NCBI GenBank assembly: GCA_017480115.1
Contig: JAFVBH010000043.1
Coordinates: 1 to 62,594, forward strand
Source of the DNA: Clostridia bacterium
GTDB taxonomy: Bacteria; Bacillota; Clostridia; Oscillospirales; Acutalibacteraceae
DNA: 62,594 nucleotides
Reading direction: 5' to 3'
This document shows positions 33,225 through 41,256 of the stretch, in pieces (position 1 is the stretch's first letter; each line of letters opens with the position of its first letter). The translations under genes and the position numbers were made by a program. Below the pieces are notes generated by a model. It had not been told where the DNA came from. It saw only the letters and a list, made by a program, of their open reading frames with translations, and ran no database searches.

Positions 33225-33932
33225 ATGCAGTATGTTTTAAAAATCCGGCGCCGGACTTCGTCGGCGGCAAAGCCCTATTGGCAGCGCTTTGTTTATGAAA
33301 CAGACCTTGCCGGCGCAACTGTCGCTACGGCATTGTCTGCGCTGAACGACAGAAACCTGCTGACGGATATTGACGGCAGCTCCTGTACGCGAATCGCATG
33401 GGACTGCGGCTGTTTGCAAAAAAAATGCGGCGCATGCGCCATGGTGATTTGCGGCAGCCCTGCGCTTGCCTGCAATGTACGTCTTGCAGAACTAAAAGCG
33501 AAAGAAATTACCGTCGAACCGCTCCGTAAATTTCCGGTCGTTGCCGATTTGATCGTTGATCGCAGTATTTTACGAGAAAATCTGCAAACGATTCGCGCAT
33601 GGCTGACGGCGGACGCGCCTGCGTCAGAGCAGAAAAACGATGTGTTATATGAAGCTTCCCGCTGTTTGCAGTGCGGCTGCTGTTTGGAAATCTGCCCGAA
33701 TTTCAGCACGGAAGGTAAATTCTTCGGCATGGCGGCGATGGCGCCGACAACAAGGCTGCTGACTGCGCTGCCAAAAGCGGAGGCGAAGATGCTTCGCGAA
33801 CAGTATCGGCGGCATGTTTATGCCGGGTGCGGCAAATCTCTTGCCTGCCGCAATGTTTGTCCTGCCGGTATCGATATTGAAAAACTGCTGGTCAACTCGA
33901 ATGCGCTTGCAATTTGGAAAAAATACCGTTAA
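33225..33932 (+). CDS. Fumarate reductase/succinate dehydrogenase iron-sulfur protein
   Basis: The 235-residue protein has an N-terminal 2Fe-2S ferredoxin domain with DCGCLQKKCGACAMVICGS and a later LAC cysteine. A C-terminal domain holds CLQCGCCLEICP plus CGKSLACRNVCPAGI for the 4Fe-4S and 3Fe-4S centres. The cysteine spacing of the first cluster (an extra CxC-like start) departs a little from the usual C-x4-C-G-x-C. The start at 33225 is two bases after the frdA stop; the frame is open further upstream inside frdA. Confidence 0.88.
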   Translation: MQYVLKIRRRTSSAAKPYWQRFVYETDLAGATVATALSALNDRNLLTDIDGSSCTRIAWDCGCLQKKCGACAMVICGSPALACNVRLAELKAKEITVEPLRKFPVVADLIVDRSILRENLQTIRAWLTADAPASEQKNDVLYEASRCLQCGCCLEICPNFSTEGKFFGMAAMAPTTRLLTALPKAEAKMLREQYRRHVYAGCGKSLACRNVCPAGIDIEKLLVNSNALAIWKKYR

Positions 33933-33949
33933 AATTTTTATAAAAAAAG

Positions 33950-33993
33950 AAAGATCCCTTGATCGCGCCGTATGCGCCGGTTGAGGGATCTTT
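33950..33993 (+). terminator. Terminator of the frd genes
   Basis: AAAGATCCCT (33950-33959) pairs with AGGGATCTTT (33984-33993), with further wobble pairing inside. The A-rich and T-rich ends make it a fair rho-independent terminator. Confidence 0.75.
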
Positions 33994-34047
33994 GCCGATG
34001 AGAGAGATGTTTTCGGCAGTAACTGCCTCGGTATCCAACCATTACAT

Positions 34048-34076
34048 TTGAAAATCAATGCATAAAGCGTTATAAT
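34048..34076 (+). promoter_or_regulatory. Promoter for the LysM-CAP gene
   Basis: TTGAAA (34048-34053) and TATAAT (34071-34076), 17 bases apart, stand 45 bases ahead of the start codon. Confidence 0.75.
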
Positions 34077-34120
34077 GCAAGTGTCCTCGAGAGACAAAAA
34101 CTTTTGAAGAGAGGTTTCTT

Positions 34121-34729
34121 ATGAAAAAGATTATTGCAGGTTTAACGGCACTGCTGATGTGCTTTATGTTAATATCCGTGCACGCGTCTGCGGCAAACCG
34201 GACTTATACCGTTGTTAAGGGCGACAGCATGTGGAAGATCGCGGTGAAATATCAGATCGGCGTCAGTGAGATTATCAACGCCAATCCCCAGGTGGAAAAC
34301 CCGAATCTGATTTATCCCGGTCAGATTTTAAATATCCCGCAGTTGGATTCTTCGGTCACTTCGTATGAAAAAGAAGTTGTCCGTCTTGTCAATGAAATCC
34401 GCGTACAGTACGGTTTAAACCCCTTAACGGAAAATTGGGAACTTTCCAGAGTCGCGCGTTACAAATCGCAGGATATGATGCAGAAACATTATTTCTCCCA
34501 CACCAGTCCGACCTACGGCAGTCCTTTTGATATGATGAGAGCCTTTGGACTCTCCTATAGGACCGCGGGCGAGAATATCGCATACGGTCAGCGGACGCCT
34601 CAGGCTGTGGTCGACGCGTGGATGAACTCCAGCGGACACCGCGCCAATATTCTGAACGCCTCCTATACACAAATCGGCGTCGGCTATGAAGCAAACGGTA
34701 ACTATTGGACGCAGATGTTTATAGGATAA
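34121..34729 (+). CDS. Secreted LysM-CAP domain protein
   Basis: The 202-residue protein has a signal peptide (about 1-24, ending SAAA-like), a LysM domain (about 27-73, YTVVKGDSMWKIAVKYQI through IYPGQILNIP) that binds peptidoglycan, and a CAP/SCP domain. The latter shows EVVRLVNEIRVQYGL, the histidine in HYFSHTSPTYGSPFDM, GENIAYGQ and VVDAWMNSSGHRANIL. This is the YkwD/SafA-like architecture common in Firmicutes. The biochemical role of bacterial CAP domains is mostly unknown. It stands alone with its own promoter and terminator. Confidence 0.9.
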   Translation: MKKIIAGLTALLMCFMLISVHASAANRTYTVVKGDSMWKIAVKYQIGVSEIINANPQVENPNLIYPGQILNIPQLDSSVTSYEKEVVRLVNEIRVQYGLNPLTENWELSRVARYKSQDMMQKHYFSHTSPTYGSPFDMMRAFGLSYRTAGENIAYGQRTPQAVVDAWMNSSGHRANILNASYTQIGVGYEANGNYWTQMFIG

Positions 34730-34734
34730 CGAAA

Positions 34735-34764
34735 CAAGGCTGTTGCAGAGATGCAGCAGCCTTG
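34735..34764. terminator. Terminator after the LysM-CAP gene
   Basis: CAAGGCTGTTGCA (34735-34747) pairs with TGCAGCAGCCTTG (34752-34764) over 13 positions with one wobble and a GAGA loop. The following CGTTATAA is only weakly T-rich. Confidence 0.65.
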
Positions 34765-34808
34765 CGTTATAAATTCTGATTTAGCGCAGGAAAATGGTCA
34801 CACGATCC

Positions 34809-34879
34809 TGTAGGGATGCCCATTGGGCATCCGTTGATTTTGCGCGTAATTCGGCGGACGGCCAATGGCCGTCCCTACA
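34809..34879. repeat. TGTAGGG-flanked 71-base inverted-repeat element, copy 1
   Basis: It begins TGTAGGGATGCCCATTGGGC and ends with a similar inverted block closing TCCCTACA. Each end folds into its own hairpin around a CCATTGG or CCAATGG centre. The middle carries TTGATTTTGCGCGTA. A second copy in opposite orientation lies at 62419-62490. Confidence 0.7.
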
Positions 34880-34902
34880 AGCAGGTGCGCACATTTTGCG
34901 TC

Positions 34903-35003
34903 TATAAATCCAAATCGCGCAGCGATTTCCGAACCTCCTACCTCCTCCCTTTTCCCTCCTACCGAAATTCTGATTTAGCCGCTGCGCAGCTAAATCAGAA
35001 TTT
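34903..35003. repeat. Composite repeat: GCGATTT palindrome and TAAATCAGAATTT palindrome at the argH end
   Basis: 34903-34933 carries the TATAAATCCAAATCGC-GCGATTTCC module in the orientation opposite to those at 15964 and 62365. 34965-35003 is a perfect 15-bp hairpin (arm AAATTCTGATTTAGC, nine-base loop). Its outermost bases are part of the argH stop codon, so it probably also acts as the argH transcription end. Confidence 0.7.
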
Positions 35004-36387
35004 AATCTAACAGTGTTTTCAATCTGTTTTCAGCCCATAAAATTTCTTTATCGACGCTTTGGGGGGCGGCGCCGCCGGCGGAGGTGCGTTTCGCGACGCA
35101 GACCGCCATATCGATACTGCCGAACAGATCCGGCTCAAATTTATCGCTGAATTGCAGATACTCGTCCTGCGTCAGGCTTTCCAGCGTTTTTCCGGTCTCC
35201 ACGCAGTAGCCCACGATTTCGCCGGTGATCTTATATGCCGTGCGGAAGGGCAGCCCCTTGGTGACGAGATAATCCGCGCAGTCGGTGGCGTTGATAAAGC
35301 CCTTTGCCGCGGCGTTCTTCATGTTTTCTTTCAGCACGCGCATGGTCGCCAGCATCGGCGTGAATACCTTCAGGCACTGCTCTACGGTGTCGGCAGCGTC
35401 GAACACGCCCTCCTTGTCCTCCTGCATATCCTTGTTATAGGCGAGCGGAATGCCCTTCATCACCGTGAGAATGCCCATCAGATCGCCGTAGACCCTGCCG
35501 GTCTTGCCGCGCACCAGCTCCGCGATGTCCGGGTTTTTCTTCTGCGGCATAATGCTGGAGCCGGTGGAGTATGCGTCATCCAGCTCGATGAACTTAAATT
35601 CCCAGGAACACCACAGAATGATCTCCTCGGAAAAACGGGAAAGATGCATCATCAGGATCGAAAACGCGCTTGACAGCTCAATGATGAAATCCCGGTCGGA
35701 TACGCCGTCGATACTGTTTTCGCTGATGCCGTCGAAGCCAAGAAGCTCCGCTTCGTAGTAGCGGTCGGTATCAAAGGTGGTGCCCGCCAGCGCGCAGGAC
35801 CCCAGCGGAGAGACATTCATACGCTTGCGGCAGTCGTTCAGACGGTCAATGTCCCGCAGAAACATCATTTCATATGCCATGAGCTGATGTCCGAACGTGA
35901 TGGGCTGCGCCCGCTGCAAATGGGTATAGCCGGGCATGATCGTATCGCGGTGTTCCGTTGCCAGCCGCAGCAGCTCGCGGCACAACGCCGTCAGTTGCGT
36001 TTTGACGGCGTCCAGCCGATCCCGCAAGTACAGCCGAATATCCACCGCGACCTGATCGTTGCGGGAACGGGCGGTGTGCAGCTTTTTGCCGGTATCGCCG
36101 ATGCGCGCGGTCAGCGCCGCCTCCACAAAGGAATGAATATCCTCCGCCATGGGATCGATCTCCAGCGCGCCGGCGTCCAGATCCGCCAGAATCTGTGCGA
36201 GATTTTCCTTGATCTCCTCCGCTTCCGCAGGGGTGATGATCCCCTGTTTTCCCAGCATGGACGCATGGGCGATCGAACCGGTGATGTCCTGCCGGTACAT
36301 GCGGGAATCAAACCGAATCGAGGAATTGAAGTCGTTGACCTCGGCGTCGAGGGCTTTTTTGAATCGGCCTGTCCAAAGCTTTTCCAT
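35002..36387 (-). CDS. argH: Argininosuccinate lyase
   Basis: ArgH splits argininosuccinate into arginine and fumarate, the last step of arginine synthesis. The 461-residue protein opens MEKLWTGRFKKALD and has DIHSFVEAAL, the HTARSRNDQVAVD motif, MPGYTHLQRAQPITFGH and the fumarase-superfamily signature GSSIMPQKKNPDIAEL. It is downstream of argG on the minus strand, 54 bases apart. Its fumarate product is a potential substrate for the reductase at 31098-33932 (inference). Confidence 0.97.
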   Translation of the reverse strand: MEKLWTGRFKKALDAEVNDFNSSIRFDSRMYRQDITGSIAHASMLGKQGIITPAEAEEIKENLAQILADLDAGALEIDPMAEDIHSFVEAALTARIGDTGKKLHTARSRNDQVAVDIRLYLRDRLDAVKTQLTALCRELLRLATEHRDTIMPGYTHLQRAQPITFGHQLMAYEMMFLRDIDRLNDCRKRMNVSPLGSCALAGTTFDTDRYYEAELLGFDGISENSIDGVSDRDFIIELSSAFSILMMHLSRFSEEIILWCSWEFKFIELDDAYSTGSSIMPQKKNPDIAELVRGKTGRVYGDLMGILTVMKGIPLAYNKDMQEDKEGVFDAADTVEQCLKVFTPMLATMRVLKENMKNAAAKGFINATDCADYLVTKGLPFRTAYKITGEIVGYCVETGKTLESLTQDEYLQFSDKFEPDLFGSIDMAVCVAKRTSAGGAAPQSVDKEILWAENRLKTLLD

Positions 36388-36441
36388 AAATATTGCTCCT
36401 AACTGAAAGGGGAAAGCTGTTGAGCTTTCCCCGTGATGATT

Positions 36442-37659
36442 TTAGTCCTTGTTAAGGGTCTGGGCTTTGACCTTGATCGGCAGACCGAACAGGTTGATGA
36501 AGCCGCCTGCGTCTGTTTGATCGTAAACGTCATCCTCATCGAAGGTGGCGATCTCCTCGCTGTACAGCGAATAGGGGGAGGTCGTGCCCGCGTTGATCAT
36601 GTTGCCCTTGTAAAGCTTGAGCTTTACCTCGCCGGTGACGGTCTCCTGCGTCTTGTCCACGAACGCGGAAAGGGATTCGCGCAGAGGCGTGAACCACTGG
36701 CCGAAATAAACAAGCTCGGCAAACTTCTTGCTGACCAGCTCTTTGTAATGCTGGGTGTCGCGGTCAAGGCAAAGGGTCTCCAGTACCTCATGCGCCTTAT
36801 AAAGGATCGTGCCGCCGGGGGTCTCGTATACGCCGCGGGACTTCATGCCCACCAGACGGTTCTCCACCACGTCGTACAGACCAATGCCGTTTCTGCCGCC
36901 GATCTCGTTGAGCTTTGCCACGATGGACGCGGGGGAGAGCTTCTCGCCGTTGACTGCGACCGGCTCGCCCTTTTCAAAGCTGATGGTAACGTACTCGGGC
37001 TTGTCGGGCGCCTGCTCGGGGGAAACGCCCAGCTCCAAAAAGCCGGGTTTGTTGTACTGCGGCTCGTTCGCCGGATCCTCAAGGTCAAGCCCCTCGTGGC
37101 TCAGGTGCCACAGGTTCTTATCCTTGGAATAGTTGGTCTCGCGGTTGATCTTCAAGGGAATGTTGTGCGCCTCGGCGTAGTCGATTTCCTCATTCCGGGA
37201 CTTGATATCCCACTCGCGCCAGGGGGCGATGATCTTCATATCGGGCGCGAACGCCTTGATGGTCAGCTCAAAACGTACCTGATCGTTGCCCTTGCCGGTG
37301 CAGCCGTGGCAGATCGCGTCCGCACCCTCCGCCTTGGCGATCTCGACGATGCGCTTGGCGATCACGGGGCGGGCAAAGGCGGTGCCCAACAGGTAGCCCT
37401 CGTAGGCGGCGCCCGCCTTCAGGGTCGGGAATACGTAATCCTTGATAAATTCCTCGTTCAGATCCTCGACGTACAGCTTGGAAGCGCCGGTCTTGATCGC
37501 CTTTTCTTCCAGTCCTTCCAACTCTGTGCCCTGACCGACGTTGCCGGAAACCGCGATGACCTCGCAATTATCGTAGTTTTCTTTCAGCCACGGGATAATG
37601 ATCGAGGTGTCCAGCCCGCCGGAATAGGCGAGTACTACTTTTTTGATTTTCTTTTCCAT
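36442..37659 (-). CDS. argG: Argininosuccinate synthase
   Basis: ArgG joins citrulline and aspartate using ATP. The 405-residue protein shows the PP-loop [18 protein letters not shown] at its N-terminus, [14 protein letters not shown], and [31 protein letters not shown] sequence (given here in part), all diagnostic. GGAGGAAAG precedes the ATG. It is the first gene of an argGH operon with its own promoter and ArgR-like site. Confidence 0.97.
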   Translation of the reverse strand: MEKKIKKVVLAYSGGLDTSIIIPWLKENYDNCEVIAVSGNVGQGTELEGLEEKAIKTGASKLYVEDLNEEFIKDYVFPTLKAGAAYEGYLLGTAFARPVIAKRIVEIAKAEGADAICHGCTGKGNDQVRFELTIKAFAPDMKIIAPWREWDIKSRNEEIDYAEAHNIPLKINRETNYSKDKNLWHLSHEGLDLEDPANEPQYNKPGFLELGVSPEQAPDKPEYVTISFEKGEPVAVNGEKLSPASIVAKLNEIGGRNGIGLYDVVENRLVGMKSRGVYETPGGTILYKAHEVLETLCLDRDTQHYKELVSKKFAELVYFGQWFTPLRESLSAFVDKTQETVTGEVKLKLYKGNMINAGTTSPYSLYSEEIATFDEDDVYDQTDAGGFINLFGLPIKVKAQTLNKD

Positions 37660-37680
37660 TGTTCTTTCCTCCGCTATATG

Positions 37681-37741
37681 CTTGAATAAACATGCAAAAA
37701 ATGTTGTATATTTATTATATTCAACGCGGCATAAATGTCAA
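37681..37741 (-). promoter_or_regulatory. argGH promoter with ARG box
   Basis: On the minus strand TTGACA (37741-37736) and TATAAT (37719-37714) are 16 bases apart. CTTGAATAAACATGCAAA at 37681-37698 matches closely the ArgR/AhrC operator consensus CATGAATAAAAATKCAAK, and a second weaker GAATATAATAAATATA-like half site overlaps the -10. Repression by arginine through ArgR is inferred. Confidence 0.7.
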
Positions 37742-38120
37742 GAGATATTCTGAAATTTTTTTATAAAAGCGACGGATTCTTTTATTTTGCCGCCATTTTT
37801 TCCGTAATATGCGAATTTTTTGTATATTTATACGATTGGTATACATGCAAAAGGTTTTTGTGCGTATTGCTGTGCATTTTTGACAGAACCGATGCAGGGT
37901 ATTGCGTTGTGCATCGAGAAAATTTTTAAATCAATCTGCCGAATTTTTTTCCGACAGTTGTGGAATCTGTCCGTAAATTTGTAATAATCCCTTCATAAAT
38001 CAGCGTCCTATTGTGCATATTTGCCATATTTTTGAGCAATGTCAGAGGAATTCCATGAAAGAGTATTGCAAAATGATATTGTGCAATATATATAAATTTT
38101 ATTTTAAAAAGTTGTGCAGA
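37742..38120. other. AT-rich gene-free stretch with repeated TGTGCA
   Basis: About 380 bases much richer in A+T than the rest, with no convincing gene on either strand. TGTGCA occurs five times (37871, 37908, 38012, 38080, 38113), the last just before the promoter at 38126. An ATTGCA/TGCAAT inverted pair lies at 38064-38086. It may be an extended regulatory region or a horizontally acquired remnant. Confidence 0.4.
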
Positions 38121-38125
38121 ATGAC

Positions 38126-38153
38126 TTGACAAATCTGACAAAGCGCGTATAAT
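38126..38153 (+). promoter_or_regulatory. Promoter for the 40-residue small gene
   Basis: TTGACA (38126-38131) and TATAAT (38148-38153), both perfect hexamers 16 bases apart, 31 bases ahead of the start codon. Confidence 0.85.
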
Positions 38154-38183
38154 GGGGTGTACGAAACGAAAGGAAGTGAGCGT

Positions 38184-38306
38184 ATGCAGAGAGAATATTT
38201 AAGCGTTGAGCAGGAGCTGATTCGCGAGATTGCCAAAGAGAAGCATTTTTGGAAAAAGGTCGGCAAGATCATCACTCTCAATGCGTTGTTGAGAAAGCAG
38301 TTCTGA
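38184..38306 (+). CDS. Small 40-residue protein, unrecognised
   Basis: An ATG preceded by AAAGGAAGTGAG opens a 40-codon frame, beginning MQREYLSVEQELIREIAKEK and ending NALLRKQF. It is highly charged and would form an amphipathic helix, followed by a short hydrophobic stretch VGKIITLNALL; no signal peptide is present. A consensus promoter, good ribosome-binding site and a hairpin right after the stop (38312-38343) argue that it is real although below common gene-calling cut-offs. I do not recognise it. A small regulator, membrane-active peptide or toxin-like peptide are all possible. Confidence 0.55.
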   Translation: MQREYLSVEQELIREIAKEKHFWKKVGKIITLNALLRKQF

Positions 38307-38311
38307 GCATG

Positions 38312-38504
38312 CGCTGATCCGGCCCTGCGGGATCGGATCAGTGACTGCCCGACGGCTGGTTCGCGTTTACCGCCTTTGCTGTCCGTTCCGGTGTGTTACC
38401 TCCTTTATGAAAACTGTATGACTCCTTTTTTGTACCGGAGCAGGGCAGCAGGGCTTTACATATATTTTTTCTTTTGTTTTCCGCGGGACAGCCGCGGTTT
38501 TTTT
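38312..38504 (+). terminator. Hairpin and T-rich 3' region with terminator after the small gene
   Basis: CTGATCCG/CGGATCAG form a hairpin at 38314-38341 with no U-tract. After a T-rich stretch, CCGCGG-GACAG-CCGCGG followed by seven T at 38481-38504 is a clear terminator. A transcript from the promoter at 38126 would be about 340 bases long. Confidence 0.65.
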
Positions 38505-38528
38505 GTACCCGTTTTTGCCAAATCGCTC

Positions 38529-38557
38529 TTGCATTGCAGGCTATATATATGTATAAT
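38529..38557 (+). promoter_or_regulatory. Promoter for the LCP-like / folE genes
   Basis: TTGCAT (38529-38534) and TATAAT (38552-38557) at 17-base spacing, about 62 bases ahead of the TTG start at 38619. Confidence 0.65.
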
Positions 38558-38618
38558 AATATATTGAATTATCATTTTTCAATATACAGTGTTTTTACCG
38601 TCTACGGGTGGGAGCGTT

Positions 38619-39446
38619 TTGAATAAAAAGAATTTATCCGCCTTTTTCAGAGGCTTTACCGCAGTGCTGCTGATTGCGGTGCTGATGATCGCTTATTTTG
38701 TTATCCGAAAAATGAATACAAAGCAGTCGCCGCAGACCACGACTGCGGCGGAGACGGACGCCAACGGCGCGGCAGTGCTGACGACGGCGCTTCCCGCGCT
38801 TTCGGGCAGGGCGCAGCTGCTGTTTGTCTGTATGGACAGCGGACAGGCGTCGATTGCCCTGATCGGCGATTTTGATCTGGATCAGGGGCTTGTTTCCGTG
38901 TACGCCCTGCCGACGGATACGCGGTATCCCAGCGACGGCGGCGACGCTTTGCCGGGGGATATTTATCGCTCCGCAGGGCGGGAGGCGCTGACCGACGCGG
39001 TGAACCGCCGCTGCGGAACGGCGATCGCCCGGACGGTGGTCTGTACTGCGGACAATTTTGCCGATATGACGGCGCTGCTGGGGGAGGCGGAGATTACGGT
39101 ACCCTATGCGGTTTCCTATGCAGACGCGGGCGCGGTGATCGAGCTGCAGGCAGGCAAACACAGTCTGTCGGGTGCCGCGCTGTACAACTATCTGCTGCAC
39201 GGCGCGACGGGGGAGGCGCTGTATGATTTGCAGGCGGCGACGGCGGCGCAGATGCTGCGGGCGTATATCTCACCTGCCAATGTTGGCGCGGGAGAATCGC
39301 TGTTTTCCAAGCTTGTCAACGCCGCAGACAGCGATATTACCGCTTATGATTACGCCGCATACGCCGATCTTTTGGCGGTGATGGCGGCGGATACGGCGCT
39401 GACGTACACTGGCGCGGGGCTTGCCGCGGCAAGGAGTGAAGGCTGA
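38619..39446 (+). CDS. Divergent LytR-CpsA-Psr-like membrane protein
   Basis: The 275-residue protein has an N-terminal membrane segment (about 10-30), a Thr/Ala-rich linker and an extracellular domain. Its landmarks (LLFVCMDSGQASIALIGDF, VSVYALPTDTRYP, ITVPYAVSYADAG, LQAGKHSLSGAALYNYLLHG) follow the LCP fold order. The arginines that bind the polyprenyl pyrophosphate headgroup in true LCP ligases (as in SIPRDT and the final R-x-R) are missing or changed. It may therefore be a non-catalytic relative. TTG 38619 is preferred for its GGGTGGGAG site; the frame opens at GTG 38589. It overlaps the next gene by one base. Confidence 0.6.
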   Translation: MNKKNLSAFFRGFTAVLLIAVLMIAYFVIRKMNTKQSPQTTTAAETDANGAAVLTTALPALSGRAQLLFVCMDSGQASIALIGDFDLDQGLVSVYALPTDTRYPSDGGDALPGDIYRSAGREALTDAVNRRCGTAIARTVVCTADNFADMTALLGEAEITVPYAVSYADAGAVIELQAGKHSLSGAALYNYLLHGATGEALYDLQAATAAQMLRAYISPANVGAGESLFSKLVNAADSDITAYDYAAYADLLAVMAADTALTYTGAGLAAARSEG

Positions 39447-40615
39447 TGAAAAAAGTACTTGCTGTTTTGCTTGTGATCACGCTTTTGCTGGGCGGCGTAT
39501 GGTACTTTTTTCACGACAGCATCACCGAGGTCGTAGATGAGAGCGGACTGCGCATGCTGTTTACGCCCCTGCCGGAAGCAGACGTCACACCGCATACGCA
39601 GAAATATTTCTTTTCCCTTTTGACGGAACCGCAGCAGCAGGCATACGCGCTCATTTATGACGGGCTGCCGGATTTCCCGGCGGAGATCAAGGTGCCTGAG
39701 ATTTCGGAATCGGACTTCAACGCGGTGCATACCGCGCTGATCTACGACAACCCGGAACTGTTTTTCCTTGATAATTCCGTGACCATGGTGTTCCGAACAA
39801 GCTATTGCCTGTATCGCCCGACGTATCGCTGTACGCCGCAGGCGTATGCGTCGATGCTGGCGCAGGTCGAAGCGGTGCGGAATGAGATTTTTTCCCGTAT
39901 TCCGGCGGACGCCGACGACTACACCAAGGAAAAAATCATTCATGACAGTATCATTTCCCGCTGTACTTATAAGGAAAGCGATTACGACGCCGAGGTCTAC
40001 GGCGCACTGGTGCTGGGCGAAGCGGTCTGCTCCGGCTACGCGCGGGCGACGAAATATCTGCTGGACGGCGCGGGAATTTATAACTATCTCGTCACCGGCG
40101 ACGCGTACGTGGACGGCAGCCGGGAAAGCCATATGTGGAATACCGTGTATATCGGCGATCAGCCCTATTATCTGGACGTGACGTGGGACGACGGCGACTT
40201 TGACGGCGGCGCTCCGGGTTATGCTTTTTTCAATATTACCGAGGAAGCTGCAGCGTCCACCCACTTGCCGCAGCAGCCGCAGACCGGCGGGTGCGTCTAC
40301 CGTGATTATAATTATTTTATTTATGAGGGACGGTATCTGCCCTATTGGAATGCGGACGCGTATTATCAGCTGTCCGATATGCTGCGCGCGAGCCTGACCG
40401 GCGGCGGCCGCTCCTTTGACGTGGAATTTTCCTCCGCGCAGGTTCTGGACGCGGCGCTGGAGGATCTGATCGCCGATCAGCGGATTTACAGAATTTTAAG
40501 AACGGTTTCCGAGGATCTGACCGAGGCTTTCGATCCATCCTTTATCAATTATTCGGTCAATCATGAAATGCAGGTGCTGCATCTGGATTTCAGGGAAAAC
40601 TTTGGAGAGGTGTAG
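39446..40615 (+). CDS. Membrane-anchored transglutaminase-like protein
   Basis: The 389-residue protein has an N-terminal membrane anchor (about 4-22) and a transglutaminase-like domain with Cys-His-Asp in [29 protein letters not shown] and [13 protein letters not shown] region of unknown fold precedes the domain ([16 protein letters not shown]...). Such proteins are widespread in gut Clostridia and usually uncharacterised. It is translationally coupled to the LCP-like gene, suggesting a joint envelope role. Confidence 0.78.
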   Translation: MKKVLAVLLVITLLLGGVWYFFHDSITEVVDESGLRMLFTPLPEADVTPHTQKYFFSLLTEPQQQAYALIYDGLPDFPAEIKVPEISESDFNAVHTALIYDNPELFFLDNSVTMVFRTSYCLYRPTYRCTPQAYASMLAQVEAVRNEIFSRIPADADDYTKEKIIHDSIISRCTYKESDYDAEVYGALVLGEAVCSGYARATKYLLDGAGIYNYLVTGDAYVDGSRESHMWNTVYIGDQPYYLDVTWDDGDFDGGAPGYAFFNITEEAAASTHLPQQPQTGGCVYRDYNYFIYEGRYLPYWNADAYYQLSDMLRASLTGGGRSFDVEFSSAQVLDAALEDLIADQRIYRILRTVSEDLTEAFDPSFINYSVNHEMQVLHLDFRENFGEV

Positions 40616-40617
40616 GT

Positions 40618-41175
40618 ATGGATAAGGAAAAAATACAGCGCGCCGTCCGGGATATTCTGGAGGCGGTGGGGGAGGATCCCGACAGGGAAGGCCTTGCGGA
40701 AACCCCGCGCCGTGTGGCGGATATGTATGAAGAGATTTTCGGCGGGCTTACGGAGGATCCGCGTAAGCACCTCAAATTTTTTACCGAGCAGGGCAATGAT
40801 GAGATCGTCGTGGTCAAGGATATTCCCATGTATTCCATGTGCGAGCATCATTTGCTGCCCTTTGTGGGCAAGGCGCATATCGCCTATATCCCCGGGACGG
40901 GCAAGGTGATCGGGCTGTCGAAGCTGGCGCGGATCGTGAAAAGCTTCGCCTCCCGCCCCCAGCTGCAGGAGCGTCTGACCGCGCAGATCGCGGATTTTAT
41001 CAATCAGGAAATGCAGCCCAAGGGGGTCGCGGTCATTATCGAGGCGGAGCATCTTTGCATGACCATGCGGGGTGTAAAGGCGGCGGGCTCGCTGACCCGC
41101 ACCTCCGCGCTCAGAGGCGTCGTCCGCAGCGACGCCAGAACGAGAGCCGAGGTCATGTCTTTGCTGAATAATTAG
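40618..41175 (+). CDS. folE: GTP cyclohydrolase I
   Basis: FolE converts GTP to dihydroneopterin triphosphate, the first step of folate synthesis. The 185-residue protein shows [15 protein letters not shown], the zinc ligands in [19 protein letters not shown] and [13 protein letters not shown], and GLSKLARIV. It lies two bases after the transglutaminase-like gene; the functional link to that gene is unclear. Length is typical. Confidence 0.96.
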   Translation: MDKEKIQRAVRDILEAVGEDPDREGLAETPRRVADMYEEIFGGLTEDPRKHLKFFTEQGNDEIVVVKDIPMYSMCEHHLLPFVGKAHIAYIPGTGKVIGLSKLARIVKSFASRPQLQERLTAQIADFINQEMQPKGVAVIIEAEHLCMTMRGVKAAGSLTRTSALRGVVRSDARTRAEVMSLLNN

Positions 41176-41256
41176 ATGCGGGAATTGATTCCTGCGGCGG
41201 CAAGGCGCGGTATTGCCCGCAGCGTTTGTCCATAATCGACGAGGGGGCGTATCCCT

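Noticed and set aside
34735..35003. Possible CRISPR-like array in the repeat-rich spacer
   Set aside because: The repeats are palindromic modules of different kinds, not regularly spaced direct repeats with unique spacers, and no cas genes occur in the window.
37735..38281. Short open frames on both strands of the AT-rich gap
   Set aside because: They lack ribosome-binding sites, begin inside the argG promoter or run antisense to the small gene, and have compositions of random AT-rich translation.
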